Shown here piece after piece: positions 36,701 through 49,891 of a DNA stretch of 64,000 nt (position 1 is its first letter; the number at the start of each line of letters is the position of its first letter). The notes below the pieces were generated by a model. That model worked only from the letters and a program-made list of their open reading frames with translations. It made no database searches and was not told the DNA's origin. The position numbers and the translations under genes were made by a program. The DNA is from Amaurobius ferox. Taxonomy: Eukaryota; Arthropoda; Arachnida; Araneae; Amaurobiidae. The stretch spans positions 164,021,250 to 164,085,249 of the forward strand of contig OX578135.1 in NCBI GenBank assembly GCA_951213105.1, read 5' to 3'.

Positions 36701-39700
36701 GATTCGTAAACGAGGATATTCATCATTAAAATCTCGAGTTATTCTGGGAGGTGTTTCTCTGAGCTTCAGAATTTTTGCAACAATATAGTTCTTCTGCCAA
36801 AGACCTTTCCATGTCTGCAAAATAAACGAACTCCATAAATACAAAGTCTTCCTGAGTAAATTGAAACAAAACAAATCTCCCATATGTATAAATAATCATT
36901 AAATATTTGAACAAATATATGAATGCATCATTTGCAAAAACTTAACCGAATTTAACTAAGGCTATTATTACTTCTACTTAAGGCTTTATTGAAGCAGTTT
37001 CAGTTTTACATACATACCTCAATCGACATTTTTAATTAATAAACATCATTAAATAAATTAACTCCAGAGTACTACTCATGGTGAGTGATTTTTCCCCCTA
37101 AGCCAAGTAAACCTGATTGGTAGTATAGTATTTGTCTTAATATTTGAATAGTGGCTGATTGTAGAAAGGTCCTGACCTTTGTTATAATAGTTAGAACTGC
37201 CTTGGTTGCAGTCATTATAGTTATCCTAATAAATGATTTTTAAATACACAAAATTAATAAAAATTATGAGATTGTACTACATTTGACATAGAATTTTCTT
37301 CTTGGGAAAAAAAAAAATAAAAACTATGATTTGCGATAAATGATTTTTAAATATACCAAATTATCAAAATTATGAGATTGTACTACATTTGATAATTATA
37401 TGAATAGAAGAATTTTACTCTTGGGGGGGAAAAAAATAAAATAAAAGCTAAGATATGCGAAAAATTATATTTAAATATACAAAATTAAGAGATTGTACTA
37501 CATTTGATAATTATATGAATAGAAGAATTTTCTTCCTGAAAAAAAAAAAAAAGGAAAAGCTAAGATTTGCATTTTTTTTTTTTTAATAGAATAAGTGAAG
37601 TAACTAGTGTGAAATATCGCTTTTCCCCTTTCACACACCCAAGTGTTTCTGTTAGTAATAATATCACAAGTGCTGCTGAGATAAAGATCAGAAATTAGCT
37701 ATCAAAAATTAGAATTAGAAATTAGAATGCTATCAGAAATTAGTCATAAGATAAGCAAATTTAATGCAATTATTAGTTTTCCAATTGTTTGTGTTTTTCT
37801 TTTTCAAAATTAATTTCACTTATATAAAATCTGATTCTCCCCCCCCCCCTTTAAATCCACAGGGGGAAAAAAAAAAAACAGATCTTGACAACAGAATGCT
37901 CACAGATCCATTTTGTCATAAGGCTATTTACATTTGATCCAACAAAACTCCAATAGATATATGTAAGCAACATAAGCAAAAGCATACACATGAAAATGTT
38001 AATGTATATGCTCGTAGATAGGTAAGTAATTAATGAAATGGCTACAAAAATTGCAGTGTTCTTTTAGTGAAAATGTTGTATTACACAAATTTTTTATGTT
38101 ATTTAACATTTTTAATACGATTGCTATGGTCTTGGAAACATGCTTTTTTTAAATAATTACTAAAATTGGAAAATCATATTATGGATTCCAATCAAAATTG
38201 CTCTTCATATTTTACAATAGTGCAAAAATTGAAACTCTGCAATAATTTAATAAAATGCTACAAATGGATTGGTGTGAAAATTTCTCAAAATTCCACTTTA
38301 ACATTAAATAAATAAAAACTAAATTGAATTTAAAAACACAATTGCCCAGAGTATCAGAACTTGTCCAAAAGTATTTTTTTTTACCAAATTTCATATATGT
38401 ATATTTTTTATTACAGTGTCAACAGACAAACACTGATTTTGATTGTAATAAATTGTTTGTCTTTTAACAAAGTATGCAAATTTGTTAATCAGAAATTTGA
38501 AATGCTTTGTACACAGAACATACTTCTCCAGATGGGGTGTTGGCCAATTTGACTTCAAAGCTGATCTCTTTCATGTTAATACCAGAATGTCGAGATAAAG
38601 TGGCATCACCTAAGATAAAAAGATAATCAAAATAATAAGCATTCAATATGCAAATCTGGCAAATAAATTTAAAAGAGGATGTGTAAGTAAACTTACGTGA
38701 TCTTGTTTTGGTTCCTAACCAATTTTCTTCTTTGAAAATGACTTTCTTTGTATCTTGACCTAACTGAACAGCTAGTTCTGTAAAGGAAAGTGTATTAGAA
38801 AACTTCCGACTCAATTTGAGGAAAAAGAAAATTTAAAATTTTGTAATATATTCAACACTACATTTCATCTGAAAATGGACATCAGCACACAAAAAATTCA
38901 GAGAAAATCCTTTAATTTAGTTTTTCTACTGTTTGTTAGAAATCTTTGAGATATTTTGAGCTTAACAGGACACTTAATTTTGGATTTCAAAAAGTCAGTG
39001 ATTGCAATATTAATAAAGAAATAAAATTAATAATAAAATAATAAAGCTTTTATTTAATTGATACAACTGAAAATAGAGTTTGCATTAAATCAGGCATTTA
39101 TCAAACTGGGGTAGACCAAAGATGTTATTGAAGCTCACATATAAATACATACATAAGTTTACATCTGGTAGATTTTGCGAACAAAAACCAGCAAATGCAG
39201 ACAATTCAATTGTCTGATTATTTTATTCGCAAAAGTTTTGAACATAATACTACATGTGCTAACGAAAATTTAACACATTTGAATTTGTATAACAAGCATT
39301 CAATCATTGGATATATGTGCTATTTAAAATTGCTACTTGCTACCAGAATTGGTGAATTTGCAGATTCATCTCTGTTGTTAAGTAGCTGAAAATATTGCTT
39401 AATAAGTGGTAGAGGAGTAAAATAAAAAATCAATATTTTGTAACTAAAGATATCATTAAAAGTAATACATAGATGCCAATGAAATTTGAGTATATGATTT
39501 AGGCGGCACTATAAAAATATCATTAAGAATAAATATATGCAAAATATTTTCAAGAAAAACTCAAATAGTTTAAAATAAGAGATTAGTTTTAATTTTAAAG
39601 TAGGGATTGACAATAGAATAATTGCATCATACCTTAAGTGCATACTACAGTTCACGTTATAAAATCTTTTAAAATATTAAACAGGTCAGTTCTGCATTAA

Positions 39701-42700
39701 AATCTATAATACTTTTAGACTAAGAGAATTTTTTTTATATAAACACTAACAGAAATACCCGACAATGTCCAAGAAACTAGTAAATTAAATTTGTGGCAAA
39801 AAAAAAAAAACTATTTTAGATAATAATGTGTTCCTTATTAAGCTTAACAAACCAGTCAAAAGAGAATGTAAATAAGTGGAGTGATTTTAGAACTATAAGT
39901 TGTGATTACAGACTAACAAATCGGGTTCCCATTCCAACAACTCTCACTATTTTACAGGGAGGTGTAGAAGTATAAAACTTATATTAAAATATTCTGTAGA
40001 TTTAATCTTATTGTTTGCTAAAGTTTCGAATGGTCTTAAAAATGTTTCAGAATTTTAGGATTTATATAAAAAATATTTTTCAATTTAAAGCAAAATTAAA
40101 ATTTAGTAATTGTGTAAATCAGTGATTTCCAACAGTCCCACTGTGTCACCTTGAAGAGCTTTAATGATAGTTATATATGCCATGGGTGGATGTGATTATT
40201 ACTTTTTGTTTAAAAATGTATTAAATATCCAAATGTTTTCGACAATTGATAGTTTTGCGATGGCCATTATAGCCACAGGGAAGCCGCAGAAAAAATGTAG
40301 CTGGCTAAGTCCATAGCAATTCAGATAGGCAAAAAAAAAATCTTATTTTCGTAGTCTCAGATGTTTTTGAATTTAACATATGTTAAAATTCAGGAAAAAG
40401 TAAGAAACCCAAAATTTTTTTTGTTCTCTTCAAAAAAATTCTTGGCCCAAGATACAGGCCGCCAAAGATGGTGCCTCAGGAGCAATTTCTAATTTGCGAT
40501 TTTTGGCAAAAATTTTAAAACACTATCTCTGGAACGGTTCAAGATATTTTGTTGCGTTTTTTTTTATTTGAAATATAATATTTTTCTGATTAAAATGATA
40601 TCCTCCATTTGGAAATATGTGTCCAAGTTCTCTTGCTGTAGCCTTCTGTATTTATTTTTGAAAAATCAAAAATAATTTTTTTTTCAAAAATGTCAATCCC
40701 AAAAATTTTGATTTTTTCATCAGTACCATAGAGTACTACATTCCCTGAAAAGGAGAACTTCCACTTTTGAGTTTAACAGATTTTATAAGCAATTGAAAAT
40801 TTTGCCATACATTAAACAAGTTTCCATTACCACATATTCGTCACATATTGGTCTCATGAAATCAAAATCTAGTATTATTTGACATGGTATTTTAATTCTT
40901 AATAAAGATAAGTAACAGGCACAGCTTTCAAAACATATTAAAGCTTCCAAAATATATGTGCAAGTTCCAAAACATATTAAAGCTTCCAAAATATATGTGC
41001 AAGTTCCAAAACATATTACAGGTTCCACAGCATACCACTTCTGTGCACTCTGCTTAGAACTGAAATTAGCAATTCAATGAACTAAAAATTTGTTCAACTG
41101 CATCAGTATCTTTCTTTGATATTGAGTGATGCCTTCCTGTTGAACCAATAAGAACTGGGGCACCCACAATCTTTAAAACATCGTGAATTGGAAGCGAGCA
41201 CTGGTGATGGTGTTACTGTCTTGCTGCTGGAAATTTATATCTAGCAGCCAGTCCATGTGGTAACATAAAGTTCATGACGATTTCATTTAACTCACAACTG
41301 ATATCTATAATTTCTGCAATCCACCATTCACAGTCATACACGCATCTCACAAATATCCCTCTTTGTAGGTTGTGAATCTGAATATTCTCCTGTTGTTTCT
41401 GAAATCTTGGTTGGACAAATGAAATTTCTTCTTTCTTGCTCTTTAAAGTTCGTGCAATATAGTTTCACCCATCACTGTGAGTCCAGAGTCCACACATGTC
41501 TTCTGAATTCCTTTCACAGGGCCAGTTTGATTTGACCATTCTTTTTTTTCTGCAGCACTCACATTTCTTGTTTTGTCCACCATGTATTTTGTTGCAGATG
41601 GAATGTGGTGCAAAATTTGTGCCTTTGAAAAGGACACAGGGATAATAGTTAGAACTTGCATTTTTGCATTGTAGGATTCACATGATTCAATAGCTGAATT
41701 GATGTTTGATATAAATTCTCAGCAAGTTTCACAGTAAGCTTCTTTAAGTTCATTTTCTTCTGAAGATGGAATTTCTATGTTGAAGAGTTCGGTCAGTTTT
41801 CTTTTGGTGTACTCACCCACAGTTTCAGTAATTTCTCTGTGCTTTCTTGATGCATACAGCTTATGACTTGACTTCACTGACCATGGTTTCCAAACAGGAC
41901 TAATACCAACCTCTATAGCTGACTGATTCAGATAATCTAATTCTTCTTCTGCAGATACAAAATCTGCATCATCCACACCATGTGAGACTTCTTCTTGTTC
42001 AGTTAGTGTCATTTTTTATATTCTATCAAAGCATTTAGAACACACAAAGTCTTCACTGGAAACATCTTGACTTTGAAACAGAGTCTTGAAATGAACACTC
42101 TTATTCTCAATCTGAAGAAAGTATATTTTTTTGCTAGTCTTATATATAACTCTTTTATGGATATGCAAATAGTTAGCACACTTCAATCTCCCATGGCCCC
42201 AGTCAGAAGATATTTCAAACTCAGTCCTTTCCACAAAACACCATACAATTCAATCAGCAGAATCCTCACAAAAGCTTAATTACAAATTAGGAAGTAAATA
42301 CTTTCTCTTAAAATGATATAAGATACAGTGAACATACGTATAAACTTAAAATGTGAATAAATACAGTAAATTATTATACCAGTGTCTTCATGAAGAACAG
42401 TATAAAGAGAACCAAATGGCATATATTGATTGATGATGATATGACTTGGAGGATTAACACAGCAGCCAATGACCGGTAAGACATTCGGATGTGAAAAGAT
42501 TCGTAAATGAGGATATTCATCATTAAAATCTCGAGTTATTCTGGGAAGTGCTGTTGGACCACAAATTTGGTGAACTGCTCTCTTTGTTTGCCTGTTGTCA
42601 ACTAAACTGTGAATTCCTGTGTCCTCCCTTTTATATGCTAGGCTAAACACACAGAATTATCTGGATGGTTCCAGATTGGTCTAGAAGGTTGTTACATTCT

Positions 42701-43376
42701 GGAATTATCTGGGTGGTTCCAGATTGTTCTAGAAGGTTCTGTTACATTCTGGAATTATCTGGAAGCTTCCACATTGTTCCATAAGACCCTTAATGATTTG
42801 GAAGGTTCTAAAGAAAATCCAGAAGAATAAAAACATTTCACCAATTCCAACTTTGTTTAATTTATCATTTTTATTCCATCACATTGAGCACATTAGTCCG
42901 AAAATGGATTTCTTAAAAAAACAAAATTATGAAAAATTCCAGAACGAAAGTGGTATGTTCTCCTTTTCAGAAAGGTGTTTTTGAGAAAAAAAAATTAAAA
43001 AAAAAATGCATAAAGAAATTAGCCACGGAAGCTAAAACATTGTTTATAAAACATCATAAACTCAAAAGTGGAAGTTCTCCTTTTCAAGGAATGTAGTACT
43101 CTATGGTACTGATCAACAGTCAAAAAATAAAAATTTTTGGGATTGGCATTTTTGATTTTTCAAAAAAAATTAAAAAATTCAGAAGGCTACAGTAAGAGAA
43201 CTTGGATACATATTTCCAAACGAAGGGTATAATTTTAATCAGAAAAATATTATCTTTCAAATAAAAACCATAATAAAATATCTTGAACCGTTCCAGAAAT
43301 ACAGAGTTTTAAAATTTTGTCAAAAATCGCAAGTGAGAAATGGTACTATCCTTGGCAGCCTGTATCTCGAGCCATG

Positions 43377-43412
<36 letters not shown>

Positions 43413-46400
43413 GGTTTCTTACTTTTTCCTGAATTTTAACATATGTTAAATTCAAAAGCATCTGAGACTATGGAGGTACCCTCCCTCCTCCCCCCCCCTG
43501 ACTGAATTGATATGAACTATACCAGCTGGTTAAGAGTGCCATGGATTCAAAAAGGTTAAAATCAATGGTGCAGATGAAATAAATAAAAAAAGTGAGCCCT
43601 AATAGTGATTCTTGCATACACCAATACACCATTGGTTTTTGCATACACCATCGATTCTTGTATATTAGCAGTAATATGATGCTTTTGTTAAAGACTGAAC
43701 ATATAAGTTAGATGTAATTCAGTAAATTGTTACACAGCACAAGCAATATGGTTTATACATACATTATTTAACATTTGAAATGCCCACATAGAAAAATCCA
43801 CATCCTAACAAAAAAAATTACACAATAATGAAAATCACATCATACCATGAAGCTTTTGAGCCATTTGCCCTTTACATTTATCCAAAGGAATCTCCCCGTA
43901 CTTGTTACATATGGAAACCATGGCACCATTGTTGATTAAATCCTATATAAAAAGGAAATGTTGTATATTTAAAAAGTAACTAACATGTATGTTAACAAAA
44001 TTTTGTGTAAGTATTCTTTATCTGAAGTTATGTACAGTCTTTACTAACCTCTGCAATTGCCTGGTAGCCCCAGAAGCAAGCATAGTGAAGAGGTGTGTTT
44101 CCATGCTCATTGACAGCATTAATATCAGCTTTACTCCTTAAAAGCTACAAATAATTTAAAAATTAAATTGACAAAGGAAATTATACTGACATTTAAGTTT
44201 TGAAAATATAAATTATAAAATATTGAAAATATTTGAGTAATAGTTTTGAAAATATAAATTTTTAAAATCCAGACATTCATTTATGCCAATCCTGTATTTT
44301 ATAAGTATTTGGTTTATTATGAGCATGCAAGTATCACTATACAGCTTAACCATTTGATTTGTTTGAATGGTTTATAACCTTTGAACTAAACTCCAATTGA
44401 CACTAAATTTTGAAGATCAATTTATTTATACAAAGTCTTGGTTGGTATTGATTTTCAAGATGATTGGTTAAAAATGTTGAAGGAAAGGACACTCAAGCTA
44501 ATAGAGGCTTGGGGCTTATCTTCTTAGAAGATAAGCTTTCTAACACAATAAAGATGTTTGTGTGTGTGTGTCTGTACAGTCTGTAGTAGGAAATGTAAGT
44601 GCTGTACAACCATGATATTTGGTACAAGGTACTTCAAGATCCAAACAGGTGCACATTAGTGTTATTTTTTTAACTTTTGAAATAGTTTTTTAATGATTTT
44701 ATATTTTAGCCCGATTTACAATGATTTGGGCTGATATACACACAAATCGATTTCTTAGTGATCTAAAATATTATCAGTTTCCACACCATTGGAAAGATCA
44801 AAGAATGTTCTTCCCAACAATGTTTGAGCTGAATTCATTAGACAATTCCCTTAAATTAATTTTTTTAAAATACATCAAAATTGGCATTTTTGATGTGATC
44901 TGATATATATATCACCACATTCAAAAAACTAAGATTAAAACAATTCTAAAATTTGGCTAAAACGTCCCCATATATTATAGCATTCTAATAAAAAAAAAAT
45001 TCCTTTCATAAGTAATTTTTTAAGTGATCACATTAATCATCACAATGGACGGTCTTGCACTTCAACAGAGATTTTGTGTTCCCCCTCTTTGAATCAGATT
45101 TATTTTAAAGAGAGGGTTAGCGGGTTGTGTACAATGGTGGGTTTTTGGCATTCGGGAAGAAACTTTAGGAGAGAGGTTTTGAATCTTTATTTTATTTTAT
45201 TTTTTTACTTTGCAGATAGCGTGCTTGGTGCATTAAGTAGTAACGGCATTTATTTATGACCCAGGCAACACCGGGTAATTTATTCTAATCTATATAATAA
45301 AAGGCAATGTCTGTGTGTCTGTCTTATACACAATACGTTCAGCGACCACGTGTCGGAGAGCTACGAAATTTGGCAATCGGAGACCCGGGTGGGGGGGGGG
45401 GGGGGGGGGGGGAAGGGGACGCGTGAAAACCAATTTTTAAAATTTGAATTATTTTTTTAGTTATTTAATGTTTTATCTGATTTCGACCGTTTTTTCTTCT
45501 TTTTCCTTTTTTTTCTCCACCATCCAGATGTCGTAGAAAAAAACAAATCACACCACCGGAAAAGCAGACAATTGCAAGTAAAAATATATCGATTTCAATT
45601 CTCAATTTCAAATTCTAATATTTTTTAAAGATTTTAAAATAAAAGTCACTTTCGGTTAAAGAAAACTAACTTTCATTTTTAAATCCTCCCATCGCAAAAA
45701 CTACTAATAATTTCGGCTAATAATTTACAGTTTTAGAAAGCTTAAACATTTGGCTTTCTTACAAGCCCAATCTGGTCAAGAAATAATTATAAATATCCAC
45801 AGGATTGTGATTTTAATGAACTAAGGATTTTCAATTTCTTGGCAAACCACATTTTACCTACAGAAGTTTTTTCCCCGTTTCCATGGAGACCTTTTCCATG
45901 GAGACCGCGCTTCTGGTTTTAAATGAATTAAGAGTTTAGCATATGTGTTGTATACATCGGGTGAAATTATTATATTTATATGATATTTTAAATGGATATT
46001 TTAATTTATGGATATTTTAAATAATTTAAATGATTGAATTATAATTGAATTGTGGTGATGTATTTGAAATTATTATATTTATGGATTGGTGGAACGATAT
46101 GGATGATTGATGGAATGATATGGATTTTTTAAATGGATATTTTAATTTATAGATATTTTAAATGGATATTTGAATTTATGGATATTTTAATTTTATGGAT
46201 ATTTTAAATAATAGAACGATGGATATTTTGAATAGCATATGGTCATTATAAAATTTAAATTAGCATGCGGGAAGTTAGCACGCGGGAATTGCACTCAGAA
46301 GGCCCGGGTTCGATTCCCGCCACTGCCTAAACTGCCGCAGTGTTCAGGTGGAGTATGATAATGTTAAACATGTGGGTCAGTAAGTCCTTCCGAGAGGTTG

Positions 46401-48980
46401 GTGGTAGGGGAAGGAGGATACAGTCCCTGTGGATACCTCCCCCACTGGGTTCAGGTCTAAATTGGGTGAATAAAAAGAAAGTTATGGAGATTGTCGTGGA
46501 GGGCGTGGTAGCCCAGTGGCTAGCGCACAGTAATTGCACTCGGTTCGGGTTCAATTCCCGCCACTGCCAAAACTGCTGTAGTGTTCACGAAGAGTACGAT
46601 CACGTTAAACATGTGGGTCAGTAAGTCCTTCCGAGAGGTTGGTGGTAGGGGAAGGAGGATACAGTCCCTGTGGATACCTCCCCCACTGGGTTCCGGTCTA
46701 AATTGGGTGAATAAAAAGAAAGTTATGGAGATTGTCGCGGAGGGCATGGGAATTGCACTTAGTAGGCCCTGGTTCGATTCCCGCCACTGTCAAAACTGCC
46801 GCAGTGTTCACGCGGAGTACGATCACGTTAAACATGTGGGACCGTAAGTCCTTCTGAAAGGTTGGTGGTAGGGGAAGGAGGGTACGGTCCCTGTGGATGC
46901 CTCCCCCACTGGGTTCCGGTCTAAATTGGGTGGCACTTCCTGCCCGCCCAAACAGTTACCTTACACCTTTCTAGTAGGTCGTGCCAGCGAGTTTGCCATG
47001 GTTAGGATTTTCAAGGGTAGCGAACAGGCTAGTCCCCAAAGGCGGCTAGTACACAATAAAGGAAGATGTCTTTTGTGTGTGTATGTCTGTGCAGTCCATA
47101 CGGACATGAAATTTGGTACACAGGTACATCAGGGCATGAATAGGTGCATCATGGCATATATTTCTTTAATTTTGAATTAGCTTTTTAATTACTTTATGTT
47201 TTAACCCAATTTTCACACAAATCAGTTCCTTAGTGAATGAAAATATTATTTCAGCATTTCCGTCTTAATACAATTGAAAAGTTCTCTTTCAAACAAATTT
47301 TGAATGGAATCCATATGATTAATAGACAAAATTTTATGAATTAGAAAAAAATATACTATATTTTTTCAGCATTTTAAACCTTTAGAGATATTTATATTAC
47401 GAGTCTCCACCATTTATAATTTAACAGCAGCTACTTAAAATATGAAAGACTGCTCCAGAATAAAAAATAATTTTCTAAACCAATCTGTTGATTAATTATA
47501 AATTTTTCAATTGAGCAAACTCTTCAAAGTTTTGAATCAAAGGAGCATTTCCTCATTTCCGAGCAAACTCATTCTGAAATTTTTCTACTTACTGAAGCCA
47601 TGCCCATGTATGGGAGAATCGTGCTGTCCACTTGCACATGCCCATGACGGATGAGTACATCCTGATGTGTGATCAAGTTTTGGAGATTTTATGTGTAGCG
47701 TGAGAATGAGTTTAGTTCAAACTAGGCAATCTTTTCCCCAGGAGCAGCATTGGAGTTTGAGGGTGAGAGGGCTATGCAGACTGCCCTGTCGACATTCATC
47801 AGTGGTTATATTAAATCGGTTTCGGGGTGATAAGACTTTTTCTTTATGCTGAAAATACAGTTTGAAACTGGTCTCACCCAGCCATCTTCTTTTTGTCAGG
47901 GGCTGGATAAGCAGGATCTTTTAGGGCTCCTATTCTGGGAATGGACGTCTTGAGGGTGTACGACTTAATGGACTTGGTCTAGTATATCCAAAGTCAAGCG
48001 AAATAATGGAAATTGAGTATGATGTGATCCATATAATGCAACCTTTTCAAGATAGGTGTCACACTGGTGCTCTAGTAGTGAATGTCATTCACAGCTGGGT
48101 GGATCATAGAGGAGTCGTTATATGAATTACATCTCAGGATAAGTGTTTCAAATTTGAGTTTTAAATAATTTAGTAATTTTAAGGCTACTAGATGGAGTCC
48201 TATGTCCACTATAGTCTCTTTATAGTCTCTTATAGTCTATTACAGTTAGAGTCCTTTTATTATGAAATGACTCTAACTACAGTTGAATTTATCACGAGTC
48301 TAGAATGTTGACCTTCATTTTGTTTACGAGTTTTGTATATTTGATATTCTGTTACAGCGTAGAAGACAGAATTGTAGGGAGGAGTAATGTAAACAAACTA
48401 AGTGGTCTTTTTAAATTTTGCACGTAGTATAGATATTCACATGTTTCTGGCACTGCTGAATATTTCTATCTTTTGGAGAGACGGGCATCTTTCTGTATTT
48501 TAGTTTTAGATCATTTTGTATATTTCGCAGTGTATAGAGAGATATTTTGTGGAGCATTTAGAGAAGAAATGAGTGATTTGCAATAGCAAAAAAAAGTATT
48601 TATTATAAGAAATCATTCATATGGTCAATAAGCCTTTTAGTAGTGATTCAGATGATAGTGGCAAATCTTTTTTCAAAGAATCAGAAAATGATAGTTTTAG
48701 TGATTCAGACCTTTTACTTTCAACTTCTTAAGCTAGTAGTGTCAGTGTACAGTACCACTTGCACTTAATTGATTGAGGAATTGAATCCTTATACATTTAG
48801 AGGAACACCAGCTATGAATTTAGCAGAAAATGATGGAAAAGAAATTGATTTCTTCAACATTATTTTAGACGATGAGGCAGTGGCGGCTCGTGAGCGACAT
48901 GTAGAGGGGGGCACTCATCTATGTATTTATGCCTATATATATGTTAGTAATATATATACATATATATATATACATATATA

Positions 48981-49054
<74 letters not shown>

Positions 49055-49860
49055 TTACATATATATGTATATATAAAGCATATGTATATACATATACGTA
49101 TTTTGGGCATAGCAACGGGAGTATTAAAAATATAAAGGACGGATATATTAAGTAAAATAACGTACCTCTCACCTGCTCGCTCGTTCATAAAAATCCTGGA
49201 CACATGGAACGTATCTTTCCTAGTGAAAAACATTACATAGTCCTAATTTACATTAAAGTAAAATTGTAGGGGCTAGTTAAACTAAAAGTTATGCCCAGAG
49301 AGTTGACTAAAAATTATGCATATTCTGGCGATACGTACTGATGGTTCAGACACTATAGCCACCCGTAAAATCAAAATCGGTGGATTAGGAGGCGAGATAG
49401 AAAATTGGGGGGGGGGGGTAACCAAAGTAAGAGTTACGCTCAGGGATTTGCCATATTAAAGTTGCATATCCAGATGACATGTACAAATGGTAGAGAGACT
49501 CACTATAGCGACAAGCCGAACCAAAATCGCTCAATTAGGAGCAGATATGTAAAATTCTGGGGACTAGTTAAACTAAAAGTTATACCCAGGGGTTGACACA
49601 AAAATATGTGTATCCAAGTGAAATGCACAAATGTTGCTCAGACTATATAGTCACCAGCAGAATCAAAATCGCTCAATTAGGAATTGAAATGTAAAATTAT
49701 GGGGAGTAGTTAAACTAAAAGTTAAGCCCAGGGGTTGATGCAAAAAACGTATGTATATTATATCCATCAAATATGCATATCAAGTTAATACGTACATGTG
49801 GGTTAGAGACTATAGCCACCATCTGAATCAAAATCGCTTTATTAGGAGTCGAGATGGATA

Positions 49861-49891
<31 letters not shown>

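Larger units (their letters stand above)
40120..43567 (-). mobile_element. Long-inverted-repeat DNA transposon carrying a captured ILK exon fragment
   Basis: Inverted arms of about 430 bp (40350-40790 and 43040-43470) are certain. The outer ends are less so: CAGTGATTTCCAAC on the left against CATTGATTTTAACC on the right, flanked by GTGTAAAT and GTGCAGAT, which agree at six of eight positions as an old 8-bp target duplication would. The left end has about 130 bases with no match on the right. Inside, on the minus strand, are a TATA box with heat-shock-type repeats, a 275-bp copy of ILK sequence and the broken remains of a transposon-associated protein lacking its middle part. It sits in the ILK intron between the ankyrin 4 and linker exons, in the same orientation as ILK. 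Confidence 0.75.

Noticed and set aside
40783..41028. ORF with repeated [13 protein letters not shown]
   Set aside because: It translates a 39-bp minisatellite inside the inverted-repeat element.
44539..45289. Firm Helitron call with both ends
   Set aside because: The right end fits well but the left end is preceded by T rather than A, so only a Helitron-like label is given.
46327..47180. ORFs with repeated [15 protein letters not shown]
   Set aside because: They run through the SINE cluster in several frames and strands and reflect SINE sequence, not a gene.
48919..49233. Tyr/Ile-rich minus-strand ORFs
   Set aside because: Translation of a (TA)n microsatellite.
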